Shown: positions 34,571 through 44,438 of the stretch, piece after piece
Layout of the letters: every line of letters starts with the position of its first letter
How positions within the stretch are numbered: position 1 is the first letter of the stretch
Source: Earliella scabrosa
Taxonomy: Eukaryota > Basidiomycota > Agaricomycetes > Polyporales > Polyporaceae
Assembly: GCA_022605405.1 (NCBI GenBank)
Contig: JABYQQ010000018.1
Location: 744,001-808,000 of the forward strand
DNA: 64,000 bases
Direction: 5' to 3'
Program-made: the position numbers and the translations under genes
Notes under the pieces: model-generated
Databases searched by the model: none
What the model was told of the DNA's origin: nothing
What the model saw: the letters and a program-made list of their open reading frames with translations, nothing else

Positions 34571-35401
34571 ATGTCGCGCCCACGCAGTTCCGCGACCGAC
34601 TTCGCCCATCATAGCGTACGGGGTCCTCGCGAGCGGCGACGGCTACGGCCTACGCGGACGGCTCCTCCCTCGAGCCGTAGTGGTAGAAAGACCATCCCCA
34701 CGGACAAGTTCTTCGACGTCTTGCAGAGTCCGGAATATTACGCCGAGCTGTACCCCGACGTCTTGCCTCTGACACGCAAACTGCACCTGCAGCTCCGAAC
34801 ACAAGAAGCAAGTGGGATGCCTGGACCGAACCTCCCGTGGACTGAGACAAGACTGGACTCAGAAGACAATCACGCCCGAAGCGGCGGCATAGAGGGAACA
34901 CGCGGTCTTGGCAAGGCTAACGATGAGCTCCGACAATCTGGAGGGGGAGGATACCGCGTGGACGTGGGAAATCTCGATGTGCAGACAATGCCATGCGATC
35001 GCAGCTCGAGCACAAGTCCCGGGTCCAGTCCACCGCCAGACTGTGACTGCGAAGACGAGGATATGGATGTGGAGTCGGGGAGGGCTCGGGAGGCGAGGGT
35101 AGGGTCCTTCCTCGACATGGATGATGAGAACGAGGACGAGGACTCGGCCGAGACGACCGACAATACAGATTTCCGCCGCTGGGACGGTGGACGGGGAGAA
35201 TATGAGGGCGCTCCTCAGGCTCCCAACCGAGGGCCACGATGCGTCATGGACATTGTTGAACGAGGCGAGTGGGCCGGAAGGCGGGCCCTTCCGTCTGGAA
35301 AGGGCATGATGCCGGGTCCGGGCGCGGGGCGAAGTGATACTAGAGAACACTGCGAGCAGTGGGATCTAGAGACGTTCGGGAAGAAGGTGCCTGGGTACTG
35401 A
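34571..35401 (+). CDS. Hypothetical low-complexity acidic protein
   Basis: A single open frame of about 276 codons from ATG 34571 (MSRPRSSATDFAHHSVRG). An in-frame extension to 34367 exists but has a non-conserved look. The N-terminal part is Arg/Ser-rich (GPRERRRLRPTRTAPPSSRS). KFFDVLQSPEYYAELYPDVL looks like a short folded or binding segment. The middle is acidic (CDCEDEDMDVESG; MDDENEDEDSAETTDNTD). The C-terminus is GREY-type and Gly-rich, ending EQWDLETFGKKVPGY. No known domain is recognised. The codon pattern suggests a real gene. No function proposed. Confidence 0.55.
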   Translation: MSRPRSSATDFAHHSVRGPRERRRLRPTRTAPPSSRSGRKTIPTDKFFDVLQSPEYYAELYPDVLPLTRKLHLQLRTQEASGMPGPNLPWTETRLDSEDNHARSGGIEGTRGLGKANDELRQSGGGGYRVDVGNLDVQTMPCDRSSSTSPGSSPPPDCDCEDEDMDVESGRAREARVGSFLDMDDENEDEDSAETTDNTDFRRWDGGRGEYEGAPQAPNRGPRCVMDIVERGEWAGRRALPSGKGMMPGPGAGRSDTREHCEQWDLETFGKKVPGY

Positions 35402-35934
35402 TGTAGCGAAGTTTACTATGATTTGAAGACGGTTGCGCAGGCTCGCCGTCTGACCGACCCGTAGACTGTCTGAGACGCTGTCACTGCAGTTAGACCCACA
35501 AGTTCTTAGCAGTCAGCGCGAGAACATCGGCTCCAATGTATCATATATCTTCTCTGATGCCATTCAATAGTACAGAGTGCGCACATCTGTGATGGTGAGT
35601 TGAAGAGGAGGACTGAGTTCAAAGTTCGAACTGAACGATTTGCCATGAACGCTGCTGTCAGTGCTGAGATCTGAGACCCAGAAGGAAGGCTAGGCGCTAA
35701 CTCCCACGTTCTCTCGGCAACTCCCGCCGGCTTCTCGGCAGGCCTCGATTTCCGTGCCAGCACCCAGCAGCACCCTCAGGCCTCATGTCCGAACCATATG
35801 TGCAGTCACCTCAGCTCACGAGCACAGTACAGACTCGTATGTCTTCAGTTCATACAGTTTTGACACCGCGGTTTGTCGTATCGTCAAACTGTGCATTTTA
35901 GGTCGGATCTCTCTGCCAATACCAGCATTATCCA
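35402..35934. other. Intergenic between convergent genes
   Basis: No gene or repeat recognised. Confidence 0.45.
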
Positions 35935-37612
35935 TCAACGCAAATGCCATGCAATCAGCTGGGTCAACAGCTTGAACAAGTGAAGCCTCCCCTTTTGTTT
36001 CTGTTTCGTACGGCCGTGACGACTGATGGTACCGCTGTGTAGCTTCTTTTTTATTAGCTCTCTGTGCCTGTAAATGGCCAACGCAGCCATCGCGGTCGTC
36101 AATCCCGGATTACCCGTCAGGATACCTGTTGACCCATTCCTGTAGAACCAACCGACTGGCCAGCTTCCGTCCTCCTGTTGCGAGGCTACCAGACGCTTGC
36201 AGTCCTGGAGATTCTCGACTCCAATGGACGCGGCGGCGATGATGCGCATTGCGAGCGCCAGCGGATCACCAGGGAGTCCGAGCCTCTCGCGAACACGGTC
36301 GGCGAAGAGACTCTTAAAGCGTTTTCGTACCCTCGACGACGTGCCAAGGAGCCGCGAGAGGAAATATAGGAATGCGTCCCCGCTGTGGTAGTAGAGCGTG
36401 CCATCTTCGTACGCACGGTACTTGAGGATATCGAAGACCCAGTCAAGCGTCTCCGCGAGCTCGTGTCCACGGTCGTTGGAATGGAAGAAGGTAAGCACGT
36501 TGACAGCAACAACCGGGTCTGGCTCACAAAGTTAGCTGTAGCTGCGCGACAGTATCATCACCTCCCACCTACCAATTCGCGGACGAGTGTTGTCAAAGTA
36601 TGTCTGCACGATCCCGTCGCTGTTCCGGAGCGCGAGCATCTGATCCATGATCTCGTTCTTCGTTTCTTGTGAATAGTGATCCAAGACGGTACACGCGATT
36701 GAAGTGGTGTCGAGGTCATCAGGGAAGCTGGCCGTGGTGAGTACGCCCTCGCCTATGCAATTCGGACGTTGTAAGTCTCCTTCCCGAAGATGAGAACCCG
36801 ATAGAAGCGATCTCACCTCTGAAGAAGTTGCACCGTCCAGGACTTCGTATAACATCCGCAAGGTCCCTGTCCCGTGTGAGGTCGAGCAGAAGCAGCTGCG
36901 AGAAGTTCTCCGCAATGGTCACCCCGCTGTCGGTGACGGACCACATCGTCTTTGCGTGCATGGACAACCACTTGTCGGCGTCCACGACGGAGTCTCTCAG
37001 CAACGGCCGGAGCGCACGCTCGAGCTCCTCGATGGACGTCAGAACTATGCCCTCCATCCCGAGCGACCTGGCAGACACCACGTTCTCGACCTTCCTATCC
37101 ACGAATACTGTCCGAGCCGGTTCGAGCGCGGCACCCTGGAGAACGTGACGATAGAAGCCAAGGTTCGGCATCCGCTCCGCGGCCGCGAACGACGGGAAGA
37201 CGTGGTCAAACAGCTCCCAGTCCCTCTCGGACCGTCTCGGCACGAGCGCCGCCCAGTCAGGTGCGGAAATGTTCGACATCGCGAAGATGTGGATGCCCGT
37301 GCGCTGTTTGAGGTCTCCTAGGAGGGCAGACATGGACGGGTTGCTGTGTGCGGACGCCTGCATGGCCCGGACACCGGAGGCGACTTCGATAGAGGTGAGT
37401 GAGAACTCGGATGCGATGAGGGAGTAGCATTCCGTCTCGCTGAGTTGGCCCTTCTCGTACTCGAACCAGGTGGTGGAGCGGAGTATATGGCGCAGCGTCC
37501 CGGAGGGGAGGGATGCGCCTTCCGTTTTGGATGGCCGTATGAAGAGGACGTCGTCGAGGTCGACGATGATGTTGTCGCATTGTCGGTACAGGGGAAAGTG
37601 GACGCTAGGCAT
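35935..37612 (-). CDS. HAD-class II terpene cyclase fusion (drimane/albicanyl diphosphate synthase type)
   Basis: Three exons (37612-36817, 36752-36573, 36518-35935) join in frame to 519 residues. Residues about 1-230 form a HAD-like domain: DNIIVDLDDVLF (motif I), FAMSNIS (motif II), ERMPNLGFYRHVL and VFVDRKVENV, where motif III Lys and a motif IV Asp of typical HAD enzymes are replaced. The C-terminal half is a terpene cyclase beta-type domain with the class II acid motif DLDTT in SFPDDLDTTSIAC, then DPVVAVNVLTFFHSND, and QEDGSWPVGWFYRNG. This architecture is that of the fungal AstC-type synthases that cyclise farnesyl diphosphate to drimane-type skeletons. The product here is inferred. A TATA-like box lies 78 bp upstream. 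P450-6 and other P450s are neighbours. Confidence 0.85.
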
Positions 37613-37689
37613 CGTAGGGCGGACTTGTGAATGGTGAGACGACCTTGAAACTCGGAGGTAAGCCTGCTTCCTTCTCTCTGGGTCGAGCA

Positions 37690-37697
37690 CTTATATG
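37690..37697 (-). promoter_or_regulatory. TATA-like box of the terpene cyclase
   Basis: CATATAAG on the minus strand, 78 bp before the ATG at 37612. Confidence 0.5.
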
Positions 37698-39563
37698 CTT
37701 CTGACGGGGAAACCCAGCATGTATCATAGGCACGAATTGCATCGGGTTGACTTCTGTCACTTGAGGTCAGTGCGCGACAGCCGTGACTCAATCACGAACC
37801 TTACGGCAGCCGTCTAGTGCCTAGCATCTTCCATGTGGTTCCAACTGCACCCCTATGATACAATTTTTTTGCTACAGAATGGGAGGATACCTCTTTCTTG
37901 TCAGATGAATGACTGCATGAACCGAAGGAACGCTCGGCATCTTTCTTCTGTAACCTCCGAGCAGGGCCGGAATGATGATCTTACTCATTGATCACACGCA
38001 AGCGAGTATGGTTTCTGCTCGTCCATTGTACCTGTACTGACCCCACGGTACGGCTTGCAGGACTCGGATGCCGGAGCAGATGACTGAGGTGACAGGTCCT
38101 CGAGCATCAGCCCCTCAAGACCCTCGATCACCCTCGATGTACCATTCTCACGACCACGCTCGACTTGACCCTGTGTCATGAGGACCTAATCTCTGCCAGA
38201 GCCTCCTTACAAAGCAAGAAGAAGCACACTGCAACAGAGGTTCCAGACAACCGACGCCAAAACTGCATGGGTTGAGCCCGTTCCTAACTGCCTCTTGCAC
38301 GACGAAGTCAGTCGCATTGCAGAGATGCGAGGGTTGACCGATGTTTTCCAGGGCGGGCCCCAAGGCAAATCCAGGAGAGGCTACTATGCTTCACCTGCAT
38401 GGAGGGGCGTTCTAAGGATTGTAATCAAGGATGACAATGCATACGTCGCGCTCACAACTGTCACCTGTGATCCTTACCCAGCTTGGATCCGCCCAACTCT
38501 CCTGAGATGTGACGCCGAACTTCACCCTAGACCTTCACTGTCAGAAGATCGAGCGCACACTCGCGGTTGACTCCTATCGCCTCACAGCATCGACCCCTCT
38601 GCGAATTCATTCTCTCCGGGGCAGTCCTTGACCGCCTACCGCTAAACATTTCTCGCGCACGATATCGAGGTTGGCTTTGTTGCAGAAAGCATCATACTTA
38701 CGAGTTAATTCGCTAAAGGCAACCTCGGAGTCAGTGCGATACCTCGTTGAGAAACCCGCAGTCCTTAGTCCTACACGAGAGCACTGAGTAAGTACAGGAG
38801 ACCAGGAGGTGTAACCCTAATCATAGGTTAGGTCTTCAGTCGCCACGTGGCACAGGCGCTGTCTACGATTTGTTCTACCCCGGCTATCATCTTCAGGTAT
38901 CTGTTCTCTCTCTCAGCCCTTGTCCTGCCTATGCTCAGTCATGCGTCTTATGATAACGAAACATCACTCGCACAATTGTTCGCGTACGGATTTACTACCG
39001 ACTCCGGGTACCAGGTGCCTCTTTCTCGCAGGCGTGGTCGGCGCAAACGAGCTTATGGCCACGCCCGGAAAGAAGGTCTTGCTGGGATTATTGGTGCTTG
39101 AGGGGAAGACTGAGTAGGAGAACGACGAGATCCACCCACTATCAGTGGTCTTCTACTTCAATCGGTGCGTACTATCTCTCACTAGTTCTCATAAGAGCAC
39201 GCGAAATGTTCTCAGCGTGCGTCCGGTCTTTCATTTGCTCCTCTACGCTCGTTGATTGGTTCATTTTAGTCGGAGTTTCCAGGCGAATCGAGGTTAGGTG
39301 AAAGCGGTGAGAGATTGCTGCAACAGCATGAAGCAGACGTAGCAAGTAAGCGATGATGTACGGGTCTGTCATGGGTGTGACGTCAGTGACCCGGACCCGG
39401 ACCCGCGCGGGTTACCCGGACTCACCTAGCACCTGCAATGTCTCATACCTCAATGTCGCTATCGCTCGTTGGCGGCTCGCCCTCTTCGACCCCCGCTACG
39501 AGCGGCCTTTCTCGCACGGGAAGGAGAATATCCCCGTCTCCCACTGAAACCTTCGCATGAAGG

Positions 39564-39571
39564 TATATATA
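39564..39571 (+). promoter_or_regulatory. TATA box of the HAD-only gene
   Basis: TATATATA, 40 bp upstream of the ATG at 39612. Confidence 0.5.
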
Positions 39572-39611
39572 GCTGAAGCCGCTCGTTAAGGACCTCTTCA
39601 GCCTGACTACG

Positions 39612-40517
39612 ATGCTCAATACCGCTTCTCACCCCCACATCGACCACCTCTCCACCCACGGACGATGCGACACCGTTATCTTCGATCTCGGAGACGTGAT
39701 CTTTAATTGGTCTTTCCCTTCCCACCCCGCCATTGCTCCCACGACGGCGCACAACATCATGCACACTCAAACCTGGCACGAGTTAGAACGGGGCCATCTC
39801 AATGAGCACGACTGCTATGCACGCGTGGCGGCCGACTTCGACCTCACCGTGAACGACCTCGACACGTTCGCCCAGGGGACGCGCGCAAGCATGCGGTGCG
39901 ACCCGGCCATGCTCGCGCTCCTCGAGCGGCTCAGGATGCGCGAAGATGTGCGTCTGTACGCAATGTCCAATATCTCTGCTGCAGACTGGGATTACCTCGA
40001 ACGCACGGTGATGGAGCAGGGCGGGGACTGGACGGTGTTCGACGCGGTATTCACATCTGCGGCTGTCGGCGAACGGAAGCCCGACCTAGCGTTCTATCGC
40101 CATGTACTGGCCAAGACTGGCGTGGATCCATCCAGGACCGTGTTCGTGGACGACAAGGCGGAGAACGTCGAGGCTGCGAGGAGATGCGGGATGCAGGGTG
40201 TAGTGTTCACGGGTGCAGGGAGTTTGGAGCTTGTGCTCGACCGTCTCGTTGGAGGGGCGTCGCGCCACGCGGGGTCGCATTTGCCACAGGGGTTGTTCGA
40301 GAATCGTGGCTGCGTGCCGGACGAGAAGGTCGCACGACATGCCATGGAGCCCGCGTTGAAGTTGGAGAATCGCTCTATGAGCGCAAGTGTCATCTGGAGG
40401 TTCGGCGTCACTGACCTCCTATTCCGTGAGTACTCCCTGTCGTCTCCCATGGACTCCATCTCGGTGCTCACGAGCATTCGCAGAGATGTACCAATGGTTC
40501 TCACCGTGGGTCGATAG
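39612..40517 (+). CDS. HAD-superfamily protein related to the terpene cyclase HAD domain
   Basis: One open frame of 301 codons. The first 215 residues align by eye with the HAD half of the cyclase at 35935: DTVIFDLGDVIFNW (motif I, Gly at the +2 position), WHELERGHLNEHDCY, LYAMSNISAADWDYL (motif II), GERKPDLAFYRHVL (motif III Lys kept) and VFVDDKAENVEAA (motif IV Asp pair kept). No DxDTT motif or QW-like motif follows; the last 85 residues are unlike the cyclase. A GTGAGT donor at about 40424 could instead splice to an end near 40553. It is either a stand-alone phosphatase-like protein or a cyclase that has lost its second half. A role in removing phosphate from a terpenyl diphosphate is inference. 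Confidence 0.7.
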   Translation: MLNTASHPHIDHLSTHGRCDTVIFDLGDVIFNWSFPSHPAIAPTTAHNIMHTQTWHELERGHLNEHDCYARVAADFDLTVNDLDTFAQGTRASMRCDPAMLALLERLRMREDVRLYAMSNISAADWDYLERTVMEQGGDWTVFDAVFTSAAVGERKPDLAFYRHVLAKTGVDPSRTVFVDDKAENVEAARRCGMQGVVFTGAGSLELVLDRLVGGASRHAGSHLPQGLFENRGCVPDEKVARHAMEPALKLENRSMSASVIWRFGVTDLLFREYSLSSPMDSISVLTSIRRDVPMVLTVGR

Positions 40518-41747
40518 ATATAGGGGTCATGATGGCGCCCTTCATGCACCATAAACAATAGGTGAGTGCCCCTACTTGAGGTGCGAGGCTTTGCTAAAGG
40601 ACGTGTGAGATGTATCGCAGATAAGCACTCGATCGCTGACTACCGCAAGGTGTACCAAACAACCTCTGTCCGACGAGTCCTGTTATGTGACTCGCTGTTT
40701 CGTTTCAAAGACCCGCCGCCCGCCTTACTATCTCCTAGCACAATTATCGAATACTGGCAGGGGTGTGCACTACGTGTTCTCTGGCATAATGCGTCTGCTC
40801 GCTGTGCTGTCTACACCCACGTCGCCGCTGCGGCCTGAAACTTAATCCCAAAGTGTCCCCATGACGACACGACGCAACTTATGGACCATACGCTTGGTGT
40901 ATGCTCGCGAGTTTCAATGGCGCTCGAAGTTGCGCTCAAAGATTGTCACGGTGTTGCCCGGAGGGACCGCGGTGGGTAGAACAGTACTTCCTATGTACTG
41001 ATACTGACTTATCATCGTGCGGATGAGCTCCGAGTATCTGCAAGGCAATCACCGTTCCTTGTAGAACATCTGTATATCGTCTCGCGCGTTATCCTCGGTG
41101 TGAGTGAATCGGAAGCATCATGTCCATCATGGCTAGGCGCTTAGGGTTCGAGCGACTAGCAACCACCAGTCATCCCGGCAACAGCCATCATAACAAGCCC
41201 CATTCCGAGGTTCGTTATATCGTTCATTGTACCAACTAACATGACCATTCCATCGCACAAAAAAATCCTCGAGCTGATCCACGGCCGATAAATCTCGAAG
41301 ACCGGAATCATTGAAGCCATAAACGGGCGACAGAGCAAGAACGCTTCACCTGCTTCCCACATGCACGTACACGCTTGGCAGCTTCTTCAGGACCACCTTG
41401 GGAACGTCGTCAGCGTTCGTCAGCAATATAAATGCCGGAATGAGGCTGGCGTTGTCCCCCTTGTTGCGTCCTCCTGAGCGGCGTTGTCGCTCCTCCTCGG
41501 CTTGGCACCGCGTGCAACTCGGAGACAATCATCATGCGCGAGATCAGATGCCCGCATTCGTCGTCGTCGCTCCCGACCGCATGCAAGTGAGTAGTACAGC
41601 ATCGCTCTTCTTCCGATCTTCGATGAGCGCATCGCTGATACTGTTGAATGCGTGCTCCAGATGTATAAGTAGTGCGGGGCCATGGGGTGCGAGGACCGAT
41701 CAAGGACTCGCCGTCCAGTTCGGTCGTCTACGTCGCTCCCTGTCTCC
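40518..41747. other. Intergenic
   Basis: About 1.2 kb. No gene supported. A minus-strand segment at 41346-41528 reads protein-like (GDNASLIPAFILLTNADDVP) but has no recognised family and could be a relic. The promoter of the M28 gene lies at the right end. Confidence 0.4.
41664..41669 (+). promoter_or_regulatory. TATA box of the M28 aminopeptidase gene
   Basis: TATAAG, 84 bp upstream of ATG 41748. The paralogue at 44439 has TATAAA at nearly the same distance. Confidence 0.55.
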
Positions 41748-43102
41748 ATGAAGCTCCTGACGTCTGGCTGCCTCCTTGCTGCCGCCGCGCTAAGCGCAGT
41801 GCGCGCGGCTCCCATCTCGAACGAGGAGATCGCGGACATGACCTCTAAGGGCTTCCGTCTCCTTGAACTCGAGGCGGGGGTTGACCCTGCCTGGAAGACC
41901 GAGGACGAAATCTTGGAGCTTCTCCGTGCCGATATTGGCTTTGTGAGTCCTGCTCATCGGATGCCATACAACGTCCTAGTGCTGACCTGAGCCATTAGTT
42001 CGATGTGACGGAGACATACGACCCTGAGTTCACAGCGAAGCCCCAGCCGTTCGCCAGGTTGGTCAGCTGTGAGTACCACTACTCTTGTTATCTCCTCTAT
42101 GTAGATACTGACACACGTGCAGTGACGCCTCCCTCGCACGCGGACGAGATCAACCCCATATTGTCAACCCTCTCGACGTCGAACATGCAGTCGTACCTCA
42201 ACAACTTGACTGCTTTCAACAACCGCTACTACGACAGCGCGACTGGGAAGGCGGCTAGCCAGTGGATCTTCGACACCCTCACCAGCGTGCGTCGTGCCGC
42301 GCTTCTGCTATGTTTGTGTATCTGACCCGAGTGTGCAGTTTATCGGGGATCGTAGTGATGTCACAGTGTCGAAGTTTACCCACTCCTGGCAGCAATTCTC
42401 CGTCATCGCGCGCTTCGAGGGTACGACACCGGGCCCAGTCACAATCATCGGCGCACATGAGGACTCGATCAACCTGAGCAGCCCCTCGAGTGGTCGGGCT
42501 CCCGGCGCGGACGACGACGGGTCCGGCACGGTCAACCTCATGGAAATCTTCCGCGCGCTCCTCAGCGCGGACTTCAAGCCGACGACGCCGCTCGAGATTC
42601 AGTTCTACTCGGGAGAGGAACGTGGTTTGCTCGGCAGCCAGGCGATCGCGCGCAACTACAACACCAACGGCGTTGAGGTCAAGGCGATGTTGCAGCTCGA
42701 CATGACCGCTTACGTTAAGCCCGGTACGGAGGAAGTCATCGCGCTCATCACGGACAACGCGGATGCTGGCGTCACGACATTCATCAGGCAGCTGATCGAC
42801 GAGTACTCGCAACTTGACTGGGTCGACGACAGGGTACGTTATCGCTCTATTCTGGGATAGTAACGCAGCATTCTCTGACTTATATTGGCACGTAGTGTGG
42901 ATACGGATGCTCCGACCACGCCAGCTGGTACAGGGAAGGATTCCCTGGCGGCATGATCTTCGAGGGCAGCTTCACCGCGGGTAACATGAACCCAAGGATT
43001 CACAGCGCCAGCGACACGATCACCGTCCCTGGTTTCTCTTGGTCGCACTCTCTTGAGTTTGCGAAGGTCGCGCTTGCGTTCGCGTACGAGCTGTCTGCAT
43101 GA
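41748..43102 (+). CDS. Secreted M28 family aminopeptidase
   Basis: Five exons encode a zinc aminopeptidase resembling fungal leucine aminopeptidase 1. A signal peptide (MKLLTSGCLLAAAALSAVRA) is followed by a propeptide-like region (SNEEIADMTSKGFRLLELEA). In the catalytic domain the M28 ligands appear in order: His in IGAHEDSIN, bridging Asp in PGADDDGSG, catalytic Glu and ligand Glu in SGEERGLLGS, Asp in LQLDMTAY, and His in CSDHASW. The CGYGC pair could form the family's disulfide. It ends FAKVALAFAYELSA and TGA 43100-43102. It would act outside the cell, removing N-terminal residues from peptides. A decayed paralogue lies 1.3 kb downstream. Confidence 0.92.
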
Positions 43103-43946
43103 GACTACCATGTAGTATGGATCAGTATCAACGGGTCCAAGACTCACCCTCGTCCGTCTTTGATATGCCTCCGTCCTCGGTGTACAAGCTCAGTCCGCAT
43201 GAACATGGAATGCGCCTTTGGGCGGATCTGGATCTCGGGGCGTCTATGGACCCGTTCTCTTGGCAAGCCAGCAAGATTCCAGTCATCCAAGTTCTTAGTT
43301 CTCTACGTTGTCCATCTCAACGCGTGCAAGCCGTACAAACGTCTCGAGCACGTATGATTTTGCTATCGTGCTTTGCAACGCCTCCTCCATCGGACGCATG
43401 GCAACAGAGATAGGGTCATCATTCAACGCGTTGCGCTCGAAACGTTGACGATGGGGGATCATTGTTATGCCTCGGACAAATCGGGCGTCGAAATACTCAT
43501 CCGAAGAGTCATGGGACTTGCTCACAGCGCCATCATGTCGACATAGGTCGACATGTGCAGCATGAGATCCAGCGGCGACCTCGACCTCGCGTACGATGGT
43601 ATGTCCGAGGGAAGCAGTGATATCTTGGTTGACAATCTCCGATGCACCTATCGCACGCTGGAGCTAGCCTGATGTACTCGACACAGCATTTCCGATCGTG
43701 TGGACGACATGGGCTGCGTGGGGTTCCGCCCGGAGAACCACATGTGTATACAGTCTTGGCACCGTCTCTCGCCTTCCGCAGAATGGTCGTCGGTACTTTC
43801 AGCCAAGTTGAGGTATGACTTCTTCTCTTCGCTCGCTTCTATCCCGCCGGCATTGACAGTTGTCTGGGCTTGGCATAACATTCCAGGAGTGCGATCAGAT
43901 ACCCCGTGTGCATGCGCCAGGACGATGCATTGAATTCTGGGCATTA
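43103..43946. other. Intergenic
   Basis: No gene recognised between the M28 gene and the foldback element. Confidence 0.45.
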
Positions 43947-44282
43947 GCCTCCCTCAATTTTGACATTATAATTTTCGGGCGGGCGCTTTACAGAGCTCGG
44001 GGTGATTGGCGAGCAAGCCCCAAGTCCCTCAAGTTCTGGCTTCTTCACCTTTGTATCCTCCTGAGCATGACCGTGAGCCCTCTCAATGTCAGCTGCAAGG
44101 AAATGCACTACTGGTGCTGAACAGACAACGGGCAATGAACCACAGAGGAGGGAGCTGAGGACCTCACGCCGGGAGTTCGTGCAGGACATTCGCGATCGCG
44201 TCCCGCCGCTTGTGCTCGCTAATCACCCCCGAGCTCAGTAGAGCGCCCGCCCGAAAATTATAATGTCAAAATTGAGGGAGGC
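43947..44282. mobile_element. Foldback MITE with long inverted repeats, TA target site
   Basis: The left end GCCTCCCTCAATTTTGACAT is matched exactly by the complement of the right end. The match continues through ATTATAATTTTCGGGCGGGC and, with a few changes, for about 75 bp per arm. The total length is 336 bp and the dinucleotide TA flanks both ends, as for Tc1/mariner-type elements. ATT as a 3-bp duplication is an alternative reading if the repeat is taken as starting at AGCC. There is no coding capacity. It sits about 75 bp upstream of the TATA box of the M28 pseudogene. Confidence 0.85.
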
Positions 44283-44358
44283 TATTGCTCCGTCCGGACC
44301 CTTGCAGGTGAGTAGATCCTCGCAAACATCATCCGTCTTTCTGAGCGCAAGTCCAGCG

Positions 44359-44364
44359 TATAAA
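44359..44364 (+). promoter_or_regulatory. TATA box of the M28 pseudogene
   Basis: TATAAA, 80 bp upstream of ATG 44439, mirroring the intact paralogue. Confidence 0.5.
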
Positions 44365-44438
44365 TTGCAGGGCGAAATTGTTGGAGAATGACCGAGGACT
44401 CGTCGTTCGTCGGTCTCCATCTCATCTCTGGCGCTGCA

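Larger units (their letters stand above)
37613..39611. other. Intergenic, divergent promoter region of the two HAD genes
   Basis: About 2 kb. No gene is firmly supported. A plus-strand stretch near 39020-39115 reads protein-like (GVVGANELMATPGKKVLLG) and could be the remnant of an unidentified gene end. A CCCGGA microsatellite lies at about 39392-39410, and TATA-like boxes lie near both ends. Confidence 0.4.

Noticed and set aside
38847..39117. Possible plus-strand gene with an intron (ending near GKKVLLGLLVLEGKTE)
   Set aside because: The end looks protein-like but no start, consistent exon chain or family was found; mentioned only in the intergenic entry.
39392..39410. CCCGGA repeats as a possible telomere-like or regulatory array
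   Set aside because: Only two to three units; no further repeats and not the fungal telomere unit.
41156..41528. Possible minus-strand two-exon gene
   Set aside because: One stretch is protein-like, but the pieces do not join and no family was recognised.
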